Below, one piece after another: positions 9,443 to 19,206 of a stretch of DNA of 57,300 bases. The translations under genes were made by a program, and so were the position numbers. The DNA is from Novosphingobium sp. Rr 2-17 (lineage in GTDB: Bacteria; Pseudomonadota; Alphaproteobacteria; Sphingomonadales; Sphingomonadaceae), in assembly GCF_000272475.1 (NCBI RefSeq), contig NZ_AKFJ01000028.1, positions 1 to 57,300 on the forward strand, given 5' to 3'. The notes under the pieces were generated by a model. It did not search any database. It was not told the DNA's origin and worked only from the letters and a program-made list of their open reading frames with translations. Within the stretch, counting starts at the first letter, position 1. The number at the start of each line of letters is the position of its first letter.

Positions 9443-10591
9443 ATGGAAATCGCTATGAACGAGATACTTAGCAGCACCGAGATCACCGCCGCCGTAACTC
9501 GCGCCAAGGGTGCGCCCTTCACCATCGAGCGGGCGCGCATCCGTGACCCGCGCGACCGCGAAGTGTTGGTGCGTATCGTCGCGACCGGGCTTTGCCATAC
9601 CGATCTGATTGTTCGCGACCAATATTATCCGGTGCCGTTGCCCGCGGTGCTGGGCCATGAGGGCGCGGGCGTGGTCGAAAAGGTCGGCCCCAATGTCGTA
9701 ACGCTGAAGCCCGGCGATCATGTCGTCCTGACCTATGGCGCCTGCGGCCATTGCCATACTTGTGTCGAAGGCCATGGCGCTTATTGCGAGATTTTTTTCG
9801 GCCTCAATTTCGGCGGCGCCGATCAGGCGGGTGAGACCGCAATCCAGGATGCGCAGGGTGAGCCGCTCCATGACCATTTCTTCGCCCAGTCGTCCTTCGC
9901 CACCCATGCCCTGGCGGTCGAGAGCAACGCTGTGAAGGTGCCGGACGATGCTCCGCTGGAAATCCTTGGGCCGCTTGGCTGCGGCATTCAGACGGGTGCG
10001 GGCGCAGTCATGAACTCGCTGAAAGTCCGGCCGGGAAGCAGTTTTGTCAGCTTCGGGGCCGGCGCTGTTGGTCTCAGTGCCATCATGGCGGCCAGGGTGG
10101 TCGGCGCGACCACCATCATCGCCGTCGATGTCGTCTCGTCGCGCCTCGATCTGGCGCGCGAGCTGGGTGCCACACATGTCATCAACAGTCGCGACCGCGA
10201 TGTGGTGGAAGCCATCACCGAAATCACCGGCGCGGGTGCGGATTTCGCGCTCGAATCCACCGGCCGCCCCGACGTGCTGGCGCAGGGCATCGAAGCGCTT
10301 GGATTGCTGGGTACGATCGGCGTGGTCGGCGCGCCGAAACTGGGCACCAAGTCCGAGTTCGACGTCAACAACCTGCTGCTGAGAGGTCGGTCGATCCGGG
10401 GCATCGTTGAGGGCGACAGCGTGCCGCAGGTCTTCATCCCGCAGTTGATCGAGCTTCATCGCCAGGGTCGCTTCCCGTTCGACAAGCTCGTCAAGTTTTA
10501 CGCGCTGGCCGACATCAACCAGGCCGTGCACGACAGCGAAACCGGCGGAACGCTGAAGGCGATCCTGCGTATGCCCGCCGCCGCATCCTGA
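9443..10591 (+). CDS. zinc-dependent aryl-alcohol dehydrogenase (XylB type)
   Basis: A 382-residue medium-chain alcohol dehydrogenase. Catalytic zinc ligands are visible (Cys51 in CHTD, His72-Glu73 in GHEGAG) and the structural zinc cysteines are at 101, 104, 107 and 115 (C-x2-C-x2-C-x7-C). The NAD-binding GAGAVG turn follows near residue 207. The length, the LPAVLGHEGAG region and its partner gene point to benzyl or other aryl alcohols as substrate. ATG 9443 and ATG 9455 are both possible starts. Confidence 0.85.
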   Translation: MEIAMNEILSSTEITAAVTRAKGAPFTIERARIRDPRDREVLVRIVATGLCHTDLIVRDQYYPVPLPAVLGHEGAGVVEKVGPNVVTLKPGDHVVLTYGACGHCHTCVEGHGAYCEIFFGLNFGGADQAGETAIQDAQGEPLHDHFFAQSSFATHALAVESNAVKVPDDAPLEILGPLGCGIQTGAGAVMNSLKVRPGSSFVSFGAGAVGLSAIMAARVVGATTIIAVDVVSSRLDLARELGATHVINSRDRDVVEAITEITGAGADFALESTGRPDVLAQGIEALGLLGTIGVVGAPKLGTKSEFDVNNLLLRGRSIRGIVEGDSVPQVFIPQLIELHRQGRFPFDKLVKFYALADINQAVHDSETGGTLKAILRMPAAAS

Positions 10592-10604
10592 CGTCGGCAC
10601 GGGA

Positions 10605-10651
10605 CGGGCGATTGGATCGCGGGATTTTTCGCTCACGGTCCGAATCGCCCG
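10605..10651. terminator. possible bidirectional terminator between converging genes
   Basis: A perfect 9-base inverted repeat (CGGGCGATT and its complement, at 10605-10613 and 10643-10651) with a 29-base loop lies in the 66-base gap between the alcohol dehydrogenase and the lysR gene, which converge. There is no terminal T run, so Rho-independent action is uncertain. Confidence 0.35.
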
Positions 10652-10657
10652 ATCCGG

Positions 10658-11596
10658 TCACATCCCCCGCGCATTATCGACCGCCAGTAACGCGTCCGGC
10701 ACCGGGTAGCCCCAATCGGCGTATTTCCGCGCTGTGATCTGCATGAACGCCAAAACCTCCGGCGAGAAATCGCCCATGCGATGGCTCATGATGATGGGTG
10801 AATGCGCAGGCTCGGCCAGCTCGAGGTAGCGCACGTCATCGGTCCGCGCGCGGCGGACCGATTCGGGGATGACCGCGACGCCCTCCTCCGCCGCGACCAG
10901 CCCGATCGCGATCTGCAATTCACGCACCTCATGAATCACATTGGGGGTCAGGCCGTTGTCGTGGAAGAGCGACAACACCTGGTCGGCATAGCTCGGTCGC
11001 GGTGTGCTCGGGTAGAGTATCAGCGTCTCGCGGGCGAGCGCCGCGAGCGATATCGGTGCGCCGTCCCGCCCCAGATGGCTGGCCAGTGGCACAGCGGCGA
11101 TCAACGCTTCGCGCCGCAGCACGGTTCGGCGCACCGCGGGATCCTCGAAACGGATCCGGCCGAAACCGATGTCGATCCGCCCCTCCTTCAGCGCGGCGAT
11201 CTGGTCCAGCGTTGTACTCTCGACCAGGGATAGCTCGACATCGGGCAGCTCGGCGCGAAATTCCCGGATCAGTGCCGGCAAGCGGGCGTATATGGTCGAG
11301 GCGACGAACCCGATAGTGAAGCGCCGCTTTTCGGTGGCAATCGCCGCGTTCATCATCGCGCGCATGTCGTCCATGCGGCGCAGGATCTGGACGGCCTGAT
11401 CGTGGAAGAATTGCCCGATCGGCGTGAGCGACAGTGGCCGGCTGGTCCGGTCGATGAGTTCGGCGCCAAGCTCGGCTTCCAGTTGCTGGATCGAGCGGCT
11501 GAGCGGCGGCTGGGCCATGTGCAGCTTCTCGGCGGCCCGGTTGAAGTTCCGCTCCGCCGCAACCATCACGAAATAGCGAAGCTGACGCAGATCCAT
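10658..11596 (-). CDS. LysR family regulator, BenM/CatM/CatR type
   Basis: A 312-residue LysR-type regulator starting at MDLRQLRYFV, the usual opening of CatM/BenM/CatR. The N-terminal helix-turn-helix (NRAAEKLHMAQPPLSRSIQQLE) is intact, followed by the periplasmic-binding-like effector domain (about 90-300), which in this group binds cis,cis-muconate or benzoate. It is divergent from catB, with a perfect ATAC-N7-GTAT site 6 bases before its start codon, so it likely activates cat/ben expression and represses itself. The frame extends upstream to 11683 but the family alignment fixes the start at 11596. Confidence 0.9.
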   Translation of the reverse strand: MDLRQLRYFVMVAAERNFNRAAEKLHMAQPPLSRSIQQLEAELGAELIDRTSRPLSLTPIGQFFHDQAVQILRRMDDMRAMMNAAIATEKRRFTIGFVASTIYARLPALIREFRAELPDVELSLVESTTLDQIAALKEGRIDIGFGRIRFEDPAVRRTVLRREALIAAVPLASHLGRDGAPISLAALARETLILYPSTPRPSYADQVLSLFHDNGLTPNVIHEVRELQIAIGLVAAEEGVAVIPESVRRARTDDVRYLELAEPAHSPIIMSHRMGDFSPEVLAFMQITARKYADWGYPVPDALLAVDNARGM

Positions 11597-11602
11597 ATCT
11601 TG

Positions 11603-11617
11603 ATACCTTAAGAGTAT
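11603..11617. promoter_or_regulatory. BenM/CatM-type LysR operator (ATAC-N7-GTAT)
   Basis: A perfect match to the ATAC-N7-GTAT consensus bound by BenM and CatM. It sits in the 109-base gap between lysR and catB, next to the lysR start. Recognition by the adjacent regulator is inferred from family knowledge. Confidence 0.8.
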
Positions 11618-11705
11618 ATTGAATAGATCACATTGATGTTTGCGAGTCCAGTATCGACAGCATAGCTGGTGTGGATAAGACATTGGCTAGGGATACGCAG
11701 AGACC

Positions 11706-12863
11706 ATGATCACGATCCGCGAGATCGATACCTTCATCGTCGATATCCCGACGATCCGCCCGCACGTGCTGGCGATGGCGACGATGCATCATCAGTCGAT
11801 CGTGATTGTGCGGATGCGCGATTCCGACGGCGTCGAGGGTGTCGGCGAAGGCACGACGATCGGCGGACTCAGTTACGGCGAGGAGAGCCCCGAGGGGATC
11901 AAGCTCGCGATCGATACCTATATCGCCCCGGTCCTCAAGACATGCGACGCGACCCGGGTTGGTGCCGCGATGGCCGCCATCGGGCGGGGTGTCGTCGGCA
12001 ACCATATCGCCAAATGCGCGGTCGAAACGGCGCTGCTCGATATGGCCGGCAAGCGGCTCGGCGTGCCGGTGTCCGAACTGATCGGCGGTGGTCGCGTGCG
12101 TGACAGTCTGCCGGTCGCTTGGACGCTCGCAAGCGGTGACACCGCGCGCGACATCGAAGAGGCCGAGCGTGTTCTCGCCGAGCGCCGCCACAACATCTTC
12201 AAGCTCAAGATCGGCAAGCGCGGCGTGCGTGCTGACGTCGCTCATGTCGCCGCGATCAAGCGCGCGGTGGGTGATCGCGGCAGCGTGCGGGTCGACGTGA
12301 ACCAGAATTGGGACGAGGCGCAGGCCGATCTCGGCATGCGGCTGCTGGAGGATGCAGGCTGCGATTTGGTCGAGCAGCCCGTCGCGCGCCACGACCATGC
12401 CGCGATGGCGCGGCTATCGGCCAAGCACGTTATCCCGTTAATGGCGGACGAGGCGCTACATGGCCCGCGTGATGCATTTGTGATCGCAGCGCGCGGCGCG
12501 GCGCGCATCTTCGCGGTCAAGATCGCACAATCCGGTGGGCTGCTGTCCGCCCACGCCGTCGCGACGATCGCGCAGGCTGGCGGCGTCGGGCTGTACGGGG
12601 GCACGATGCTGGAAGGCGGCGTCGGCACCGCTGCCTCCGCGCATCTCTGCGCATCGCTCCCCAGCCTCGCCTGGGGTACGGAATTGTTCGGCCCGCTACT
12701 GCTGACGCAAGACATCCTAGCCGAGCCGTTGCGCTACGCCGACTTCGAACTGGCCGTGCCGACCGGGCCGGGGCTTGGCATCGCCCTCGACGAGGACCGG
12801 ATCGCCTTCCACCGCCGCGACCGCACCGCGCCAGCCCTCCATGTCGTCGCGGAAAGGGCCTGA
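11706..12863 (+). CDS. catB: muconate cycloisomerase
   Basis: A 385-residue enolase-superfamily enzyme that converts cis,cis-muconate to muconolactone. The catalytic lysine pair is in KLK (166-168), the metal ligands are Asp197 (DVNQNW), Glu223 (EQP) and Asp248 (ADEA), and Lys272 (AVKIAQ) supplies the opposite base. The N-terminal capping domain is complete. It is the first gene of catB-catC-catA-benABCD and lies opposite its regulator. Length is normal. Confidence 0.93.
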   Translation: MITIREIDTFIVDIPTIRPHVLAMATMHHQSIVIVRMRDSDGVEGVGEGTTIGGLSYGEESPEGIKLAIDTYIAPVLKTCDATRVGAAMAAIGRGVVGNHIAKCAVETALLDMAGKRLGVPVSELIGGGRVRDSLPVAWTLASGDTARDIEEAERVLAERRHNIFKLKIGKRGVRADVAHVAAIKRAVGDRGSVRVDVNQNWDEAQADLGMRLLEDAGCDLVEQPVARHDHAAMARLSAKHVIPLMADEALHGPRDAFVIAARGAARIFAVKIAQSGGLLSAHAVATIAQAGGVGLYGGTMLEGGVGTAASAHLCASLPSLAWGTELFGPLLLTQDILAEPLRYADFELAVPTGPGLGIALDEDRIAFHRRDRTAPALHVVAERA

Positions 12864-12868
12864 CGCCC

Positions 12869-13159
12869 ATGCTGTTCCAGGTCGAAATGGACGTGAAGAT
12901 TCCCTTGGGATTCGACGCCGACGAGGCCACGCGGCTGAAGGCGGCGGAGAAAGCGCGGTTCCAGGAGCTGCAACGCGCAGGCACCTGGCGGCACATCTGG
13001 CGGGTCGTCGGCCAGTACGCCAACGTCAGCATTTTCGACGTCGGTTCGAACGCCGAGCTTCACGACATTCTAATGAGCCTGCCGCTCTCCCCCTTCATGA
13101 CGATGCGGGTGACGGCGCTGTGCCGCCATCCCTCCACGCTCCACGACGACGACCGCTGA
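12869..13159 (+). CDS. catC: muconolactone delta-isomerase
   Basis: A 96-residue protein matching the full length of CatC, which isomerises muconolactone to 3-oxoadipate enol-lactone and forms a decamer in the cytoplasm. The opening (MLFQVEMDVKIP), the RIWRVVGxYANVSIFDV-like centre and the LPLSPFMxMxVTxLxxHPS ending are the family signature. It starts 5 bases after catB. Confidence 0.93.
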   Translation: MLFQVEMDVKIPLGFDADEATRLKAAEKARFQELQRAGTWRHIWRVVGQYANVSIFDVGSNAELHDILMSLPLSPFMTMRVTALCRHPSTLHDDDR

Positions 13160-13219
13160 CGCCCACCAGAGACAGACCGCCCCCAGGCGGCACGCTGACC
13201 GATTCCCAGGAGAGACCCC

Positions 13220-14116
13220 ATGGACGTTTCCTTCGTACAGACACCCACCATCCAGAACCTGCTCGACCGTGTGGCCGGCCTTGGCTCCCCCGAAGGCGAT
13301 GCGCGGGTCAAGGCGATCATGCGCGATTTCGTCGAAGCCGTGATGACGCTCATCGTCCGTCACGACATCAGCGAGAACGAAGTCTGGGGTGCGGTCAATT
13401 ACCTCCAATCGGCAGCCGGCGAGTTCGGATTGCTGATGCCGGGGACGGGTATCGAGCACTTCCTCGACCTCTACATGGACGCCAAGGATGCGGAGGCCGG
13501 CAGGACGGGCGGAACGCCGCGGACCATTGAAGGGCCATTGTACGTCGCCGGCGCGCCGCTGGTCGAGAATGATGCGAACCTCACCGACGATCCTGACGAC
13601 ACCACCACGCTGTACATGACCGGACGTGTCACGGGGCCTGCCGGCGAGCCTGTGCGTAATGCCATCCTGCACGTATGGCATGCCGATTCCCGTGGCTTCT
13701 ACTCACATTTCGACCCCACCCGCGAACAGACGCCTTTCAACAACCGGCGTCGGATCAAGCTGGGAAGCGATGGCCGTTACGCGTTCCAGTCGAAGATGCC
13801 CAACGGGTACAGCGTGCCGCCGGGGGGCGCGTCGGACACGCTGATGACGGTGCTCGGCCGTCACGGTAACCGGCCTGCGCACGTCCACTTCTTCATCGAA
13901 GCACCAGGCTACCGCCAACTGACGACGCAAATAAATTTCGGCGACGATCCGTTCGCTGCGGACGATTTCGCCTTCGGCACCCGCGAAGGACTGCTGCCGG
14001 TGCCGAACCGCCAGGGCGACAGTGCGACGATCGCCTTCGATTTCCAGCTCCAGCGCGCGGCCGATGCGGAGGAAGAGGAATTGTCGCATCGCGCCCGTCT
14101 CGCTGTCGCCGCCTGA
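13220..14116 (+). CDS. catA: catechol 1,2-dioxygenase
   Basis: A 298-residue intradiol ring-cleavage enzyme turning catechol into cis,cis-muconate with non-haem Fe(III). The four iron ligands are visible with the right spacing: Tyr161 (GFYSHF), Tyr197 (NGYSVPP), His221 and His223 (RPAHVHFF). The N-terminal dimerisation helices (1-95) are present. It has a GGAGA ribosome binding site and lies between catC and benA. Confidence 0.94.
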   Translation: MDVSFVQTPTIQNLLDRVAGLGSPEGDARVKAIMRDFVEAVMTLIVRHDISENEVWGAVNYLQSAAGEFGLLMPGTGIEHFLDLYMDAKDAEAGRTGGTPRTIEGPLYVAGAPLVENDANLTDDPDDTTTLYMTGRVTGPAGEPVRNAILHVWHADSRGFYSHFDPTREQTPFNNRRRIKLGSDGRYAFQSKMPNGYSVPPGGASDTLMTVLGRHGNRPAHVHFFIEAPGYRQLTTQINFGDDPFAADDFAFGTREGLLPVPNRQGDSATIAFDFQLQRAADAEEEELSHRARLAVAA

Positions 14117-14138
14117 CCCTCACAGAAGGAGAAGCCGC

Positions 14139-15527
14139 ATGACGAACCTTCGTACCGATATCCGGGAACGGCTGGAGACCGCCGTCGTCGATGATCCCGC
14201 GACCGGCGCCTTCCGCTGCCGCCGTGACGTGTTCACCGACCCTGCGTTGTTCGACCTCGAGATGAAGCACATCTTCGAAGGCAATTGGGTCTACCTCGCG
14301 CATGAGAGCCAGATCCCGGAGAACAACGACTATTTCACGACCTTCATCGGTCGCCAGCCGATCATCATCACGCGCGACAAGACCGGGCAGCTCAATGCGG
14401 TCATCAACGCCTGCGCGCATCGCGGAGCGATGCTCTGCCGCAGAAAGCACGGCAACAAGGGCAGCTTCACCTGCCAGTTCCATGGCTGGACATTCAGCAA
14501 CGCGGGCAAGCTGTTGAAGGTAAAGGATGGCAAGACCGGCGATTATCCCGAGGCGTTCAATACAGAAGGCTCGCACGACCTGACCAAGGTCGCCCGGTTC
14601 GAAAATTATCGCGGCTTCCTGTTTGGCAGCCTCAACCCTGACGTGCAGTCGTTGCAGGAGTGGCTGGGTTCGACCCGAGTCGTCATCGACCAGATGATCG
14701 ACCAGGCGCCAGAGGGGCTGGAGGTGCTGCGCGGCAACTCCTCCTACGTTTACGACGGAAACTGGAAGCTCCAGATGGAGAACGGCGCCGACGGCTATCA
14801 CGTCAGCGCGGTCCACTGGAATTATGCGGCGACCACCGGCCGGCGTCAGGCGGATGCGACCAAGGCGGTCGATCCCGACGGCTGGTCGAAGAGCGTCGGC
14901 GGCGTCTATGGCTTCGACAACGGCCACATCCTCTTGTGGACCAAACTGCTCAATCCCGAGGTGCGTCCGATCTACGCACACCGTGAGGAATTGGCGGAGC
15001 GTCTTGGCAAGGACCGCGCCAGGCTGATCGTCGATCAGACCCGCAATCTGTGCCTCTATCCCAATGTCTATCTGATGGATCAGTTCTCGACGCAGATCCG
15101 TGTCATCCGTCCGGTGAGCGTGGATAAGACCGAGGTCACGATCTACTGTTTCGCCCCCAAAGGCGAGGCGGACGCGGAACGCGCGTTGCGTATCCGGCAG
15201 TATGAGGATTTCTTCAACGTCAGCGGCATGGGTACGCCCGACGATCTCGAGGAGTTTCGGTCGTGCCAGACCGCCTATGAGGGCGCGGGCGATTTGTGGA
15301 ACGACCTCAGCCGGGGGGCGACACACTGGATTTCCGGCCCTGACGACAATGCGAAGGCGATCGGCCTCGAGCCGATGCTCAGCGGTAATCGCAGCGAGGA
15401 CGAGGGCCTTTTCGTCCGACAGCACGAATATTGGGCACGAACGCTGATTAGCGCGATCGACAAGGACGGCGGCGGTGACGGCGGCAGCACCGTGCGTCAG
15501 GCCGACCGTTTGCGGGTGGCGGCATGA
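14139..15527 (+). CDS. benA: benzoate 1,2-dioxygenase, large subunit
   Basis: A 462-residue Rieske non-haem iron oxygenase alpha subunit. Rieske ligands are Cys92-x-His94 and Cys112-x2-His115. The mononuclear iron site is in the segment [14 protein letters not shown] with His221 and His226. With BenB it forms the terminal oxygenase that dihydroxylates benzoate. A strong AGAAGGAG site precedes ATG 14139; upstream in-frame starts run back into catA and are rejected. Its stop overlaps the benB start (ATGA). Confidence 0.93.
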   Translation: MTNLRTDIRERLETAVVDDPATGAFRCRRDVFTDPALFDLEMKHIFEGNWVYLAHESQIPENNDYFTTFIGRQPIIITRDKTGQLNAVINACAHRGAMLCRRKHGNKGSFTCQFHGWTFSNAGKLLKVKDGKTGDYPEAFNTEGSHDLTKVARFENYRGFLFGSLNPDVQSLQEWLGSTRVVIDQMIDQAPEGLEVLRGNSSYVYDGNWKLQMENGADGYHVSAVHWNYAATTGRRQADATKAVDPDGWSKSVGGVYGFDNGHILLWTKLLNPEVRPIYAHREELAERLGKDRARLIVDQTRNLCLYPNVYLMDQFSTQIRVIRPVSVDKTEVTIYCFAPKGEADAERALRIRQYEDFFNVSGMGTPDDLEEFRSCQTAYEGAGDLWNDLSRGATHWISGPDDNAKAIGLEPMLSGNRSEDEGLFVRQHEYWARTLISAIDKDGGGDGGSTVRQADRLRVAA

Positions 15528-16012
15528 CGCTCAGCTACCAACAAGTCGTCGACTTCCTCCACCGCGAGGCCCGGCTGCTTGACGACCGGCAGTGGGACGA
15601 GTGGTTGACCTGCTACGCTCCGCACGCGGTTTTCTGGATGCCGGCATGGGACGACGACGACAAACTCGTCGAAGACCCGCAGCGCGAAATTTCGTTGATC
15701 TATTACCCCAACCGTGACGGGCTGGAGGATCGCGTCTTTCGGATCAAGACGGAGCGATCGGGCGCGAGCATGCCCGAGCCGCGCACCAACCATGCCATCA
15801 CCAATGTCGAGATCATGGGGGTGGCGGACGGCACACTCGAGGTGCGGTTCAACTGGCACACGCTCAGCCACCGCTACAAGGAGACGCTGAGCTTCTTCGG
15901 CACATCCTTCTACATGATCGACGCTACGGCTGAGCAGCCGCTCATCACCAACAAGAAAGTCGTGCTCAAGAACGACTACATCCGCCAGGTGATCGACGTC
16001 TACCACGTTTGA
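15524..16012 (+). CDS. benB: benzoate 1,2-dioxygenase, small subunit
   Basis: A 162-residue beta subunit of an aromatic-ring hydroxylating dioxygenase, with the typical cone-shaped NTF2-like fold sequence ([21 protein letters not shown] near the start). It is structural and has no cofactor. It overlaps benA by four bases, indicating translational coupling. Confidence 0.93.
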   Translation: MTLSYQQVVDFLHREARLLDDRQWDEWLTCYAPHAVFWMPAWDDDDKLVEDPQREISLIYYPNRDGLEDRVFRIKTERSGASMPEPRTNHAITNVEIMGVADGTLEVRFNWHTLSHRYKETLSFFGTSFYMIDATAEQPLITNKKVVLKNDYIRQVIDVYHV

Positions 16013-16034
16013 TCGCCTGGCCTGAGAGGATCAC

Positions 16035-17069
16035 ATGGCCTACCGCATCGCATTCAATTTCGAGGACGGCGCCACACGCATCATCGACTGCAACGCAGGC
16101 GAGAAGGTGCTCGATGCTGCCTTCCGCCAGAAGATCAACCTGCCGATGGACTGTTCGGACGGCGTGTGCGGCACCTGTAAGTGCCGTTGCGAGCAGGGCA
16201 GCTATGAACTCGGCGACGAATATATCGACGAGGCGCTGACCGAGGCAGAGGCCGAGGAAGGGCTGGTCCTCACCTGCCAGATGCGGGTCTCGTCCGACTG
16301 CGTTATCGCGGTGCCGGTGCCGTCGTCCACCTGCAAGGTGACGCCAACCGTGCATGGTGGCGAGGTCGCGAGCGTCGAGTTCGTGTCCGATAGCACCATC
16401 ATCCTTAAGCTGCGCGTCGACGATCCCGCGGCGCTCGGGTTCCTGCCGGGTCAGTATGTCAACCTGGCCGTGCCGGGCACGGGCCAGCATCGCGCTTATT
16501 CATTCAGTTCCAAGCCGGGGGCGGCGGAAGCGAGCTTTCTTATTCGCAACATTCCCGGCGGGCTGATGAGCGGGTGGCTGGCCTCGGCCGCCTCGCCCGG
16601 TACGCGAATGCGCTTCGTCGGCCCGCAAGGCAGCTTCTTCCTGCGCGCCGTCGATCGCCCGACGATCCTGCTGGCAGGCGGCACCGGCCTTGCCCCAATA
16701 CTGTCCATGCTGGAGGTGCTGGCGGACGCAGGGACCAACCAGCCCGTGCACCTGATCTACGGCGTCACCAAGGATGGCGACATGGTGGAGATGGATCGCA
16801 TCGCGGCGCTTGCCGCACGACTGCCGACGATGACCTGGGCTGCCTGCGTTGCCGATCCTGCAAGCGCACATCCGCTCAAGGGCTATGTCACCGAGCATCT
16901 GTCCGACGAGCATCTCAACGCCGGCGACTGCGACATCTATCTGTGCGGCCCGCCCCCGATGGTTGAAGCCGTTCGCGTCTTCCTTCGTGAACGGGGTGTC
17001 GAGCCCCAGCACTTCCACTACGAGAAGTTCGCGCCGAGCGAGACTTCGGTCGCGGCTGCGGCAGCATGA
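16035..17069 (+). CDS. benC: benzoate 1,2-dioxygenase electron transfer component
   Basis: A 344-residue reductase passing electrons from NADH to BenAB. The N-terminal plant-type 2Fe-2S domain has Cys40, Cys45, Cys48 and Cys81; then come an FAD-binding domain (RAYSFSS motif, about 155) and an NAD-binding domain (LAGGTGLAP, about 215; CGPPPM, about 310). The stop overlaps the benD start. Confidence 0.93.
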   Translation: MAYRIAFNFEDGATRIIDCNAGEKVLDAAFRQKINLPMDCSDGVCGTCKCRCEQGSYELGDEYIDEALTEAEAEEGLVLTCQMRVSSDCVIAVPVPSSTCKVTPTVHGGEVASVEFVSDSTIILKLRVDDPAALGFLPGQYVNLAVPGTGQHRAYSFSSKPGAAEASFLIRNIPGGLMSGWLASAASPGTRMRFVGPQGSFFLRAVDRPTILLAGGTGLAPILSMLEVLADAGTNQPVHLIYGVTKDGDMVEMDRIAALAARLPTMTWAACVADPASAHPLKGYVTEHLSDEHLNAGDCDIYLCGPPPMVEAVRVFLRERGVEPQHFHYEKFAPSETSVAAAAA

Positions 17070-17842
17070 TCTTCGCCGATCGCTTCCGGGACAAGGTGAT
17101 GGTCGTGACCGGCGCGGCACAGGGTATCGGCCGCGGCGTCGCCCTGCGCGCGGCGGCCGAGGGCGCCGCCGTTCTGCTCGTCGACAAGGCCGAATTCGTC
17201 CACGATGTCGCGCGCGAAGCGGGGGAGGTTGCACGCGGCTTCACCTGCGACCTCGAAGAGTATGACGGCGCGGTCGCTGCGATCCGCGAAGCTGAGGGGC
17301 TGTTCGGGCGCATCGACATCCTCATCAACAACGTCGGCGGCGCGATCCGGATGCGCCCCTTCGCCGCGTTCGAACCTGAGCAGATCGAGGCGGAGATTCG
17401 CCGCTCGCTGATGCCGACCTTGTGGGGGTGCCATGCGGTGCTGCCGGTCATGTTGCGGCAGGGCGGCGGCACGATCGTCAATGTCTCGTCCAACGCCACG
17501 CGCGGCATCCGCCGCGTGCCCTATTCGGCGGCCAAGGGCGGGATCAACGCGCTGACGCAGAGCCTTGCGATGGAATATGGCGAGGCGGGCATCCGTGTCG
17601 TCGCAACCGCACCGGGCGGGACGCAGGCTCCAGCGCGCATCGTGCCGCGAAACCCGGCCGGCGACGATGCGCGGGAGCAGGCATGGATGACGGATGCCGT
17701 CGTGCAAGTAACGGCCTCCACCTTCGTCGGTCGCTACGCCACGCTTGACGAGCAGATCGCGCCGATCCTGTTCCTCGCCTCTGACGAGGCATCTTACATC
17801 ACCGGCTCGATCCTCCCTGTCGCGGGCGGGGATCTCGGCTGA
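17066..17842 (+). CDS. benD: benzoate cis-diol dehydrogenase
   Basis: A 258-residue short-chain dehydrogenase that oxidises and decarboxylates the benzoate cis-diol to catechol. It shows the NAD-binding TGAAQGIGRG turn, the NNVGGA motif, the catalytic Ser in NVSSNA and the YSAAKGG catalytic tetrad segment. It overlaps benC by four bases, completing benABCD. Confidence 0.92.
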   Translation: MIFADRFRDKVMVVTGAAQGIGRGVALRAAAEGAAVLLVDKAEFVHDVAREAGEVARGFTCDLEEYDGAVAAIREAEGLFGRIDILINNVGGAIRMRPFAAFEPEQIEAEIRRSLMPTLWGCHAVLPVMLRQGGGTIVNVSSNATRGIRRVPYSAAKGGINALTQSLAMEYGEAGIRVVATAPGGTQAPARIVPRNPAGDDAREQAWMTDAVVQVTASTFVGRYATLDEQIAPILFLASDEASYITGSILPVAGGDLG

Positions 17843-17853
17843 GGAGTCCGATC

Positions 17854-18420
17854 GTGAAGAACAAGATCTACGACGCCCCCGCCGCCGCACTCGACGGGCT
17901 GCTGTTCGACGGCATGACGATCATGTCGGGCGGCTTCGGCCTGTGGATGTTGCTGGAGAGCCGCCAGAACGCCGGAAAACAGGCGATTACCGCGCTGCCA
18001 ACGTCGAGCTTCTTCTCGAGCGCCGACAGTTTCGCGATGATCCGCGGTGGCCATATCGACATGGCGGTACTCGGCGCGATGGAAGTAAGCGAGGGCGGCG
18101 GCATCGCCAACTGGACGATCCCCGGCAAGACGGTGACGGGCCTGGGCGGGGCGATGGATCTGGTCGCCGGCGTCAAACGGCTGGCGGTAGTGATGGACCA
18201 CGCCAACAAGGCGGGCGCGCCCAAAATCCTGCGCGACTGCACGCTGCCGCTGACCGGCCGCGCGTGTGTCGATCTCATCATCACCGACCTGTGTGCCATG
18301 GCCAGTGACAAGCTGGGGCTGCGCCTCGTCGAGCAGGCGCCCGGTGTCTCGCTGGACGAGGTGCTGGAGAACACCGGCGCCTGCTTTACGGCGGATCGTG
18401 CGCTGGAGCGCGCCGCCTGA
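17854..18420 (+). pseudogene. internally deleted 3-oxoadipate CoA-transferase (subunits A and B fused)
   Basis: A 188-residue open frame. The first 30 or so residues (MKNKIYDAPAAALDGL... to GGFGL) match the N-terminus of subunit A (PcaI/CatI). From about residue 35 (NAGKQAITALPTSSFF) onward it matches the C-terminal two thirds of subunit B (PcaJ/CatJ), including MIRGGHIDMAVLGAMEVSE and the PLTG...DLIITDLC segment. The rest of A and the start of B, which carries the catalytic Glu in the SENG motif, are absent. An in-frame deletion across the A/B boundary explains this. It cannot be a working CoA-transferase by known mechanism, though the frame is still open and overlaps pcaD by one base. Confidence 0.85.
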
Positions 18421-19196
18421 TGCCGTTCGTCAAGTCCGCTGGCGCCCGCCTTTACTGGAAGCGGGAAGGCGAGGCCGACAAACCGCCGCTCGTGCTGATC
18501 AATTCGATCGGCACCGACATGGATGTGTGGGACGCGGTGCTGCCAGCCCTGCGACGCCGCTTTCTGCTGCTGCGCATCGACACGCGCGGCCACGGCGCTT
18601 CGGATGCGACGCCCGGCGATTACGCGATGGCATTGCTCGCGGGCGATGTCGGCGCGGCGATGGATGCCGCCGGGATCGCGCGGGCGATTGTCGCCGGAGT
18701 GTCGCTGGGCGGCATGATCGCGATGCAGATGGCGCTGGATGAGCCCGAGCGAGTTGCCGGTCTCGCGTTGATCTGCACCTCGGCGACGATGGATCGCTCC
18801 GCCTGGACGACGCGGGTCGATACGGTGCGGGCGGGCGGAGTTGGAGCGATTGCCGATCTCGCGATGGCGCGCTTTCTTTCTGCCGCGTTCGTGGAAGCGC
18901 GGCCGGACATCGCCGCCACCATCCGCGACGGCCTGCTGGCCATGGCGCCGGAGGGCTATGCCGGATGCGCCGCCGCCATCCGCGACATGACGCTGGCGGA
19001 ACGACTGGAGGCGATCGCCGCGCCGACGCTCGTCGTCACCGGCAAGCGGGACACGTCCACGCCATTTGACGGCCATGGCGAGCATCTGGTCCGGCGCATC
19101 GCCGGCGCCCGCCATGTTGCGCTGGACGCCGCGCATCTCGCGCCGCTCGAAGCCCCCGAAGCGCTTGGCGCCGCCATCATCGACATGTTCGCCTGA
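18420..19196 (+). CDS. pcaD: 3-oxoadipate enol-lactonase
   Basis: A 258-residue alpha/beta hydrolase that opens 3-oxoadipate enol-lactone to 3-oxoadipate. The nucleophile elbow is GVSLGG (Ser near 95), the acid is likely the Asp of GKRDTSTP, and the histidine is in AAHLAPLEAPE. The early NSIGTDMDVWD and DTRGHGASD motifs are typical of PcaD. It seems intact even though both flanking genes are broken. Confidence 0.91.
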   Translation: MPFVKSAGARLYWKREGEADKPPLVLINSIGTDMDVWDAVLPALRRRFLLLRIDTRGHGASDATPGDYAMALLAGDVGAAMDAAGIARAIVAGVSLGGMIAMQMALDEPERVAGLALICTSATMDRSAWTTRVDTVRAGGVGAIADLAMARFLSAAFVEARPDIAATIRDGLLAMAPEGYAGCAAAIRDMTLAERLEAIAAPTLVVTGKRDTSTPFDGHGEHLVRRIAGARHVALDAAHLAPLEAPEALGAAIIDMFA

Positions 19197-19206
19197 AAGA
19201 CCTTCC

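Noticed and set aside
8347..10636. Two long minus-strand frames
   Set aside because: Antisense shadows of the benzaldehyde and alcohol dehydrogenase genes.
13893..15425. Minus-strand frame of 510 codons
   Set aside because: Antisense to catA and benA, both certain; a GC-rich antisense artefact.
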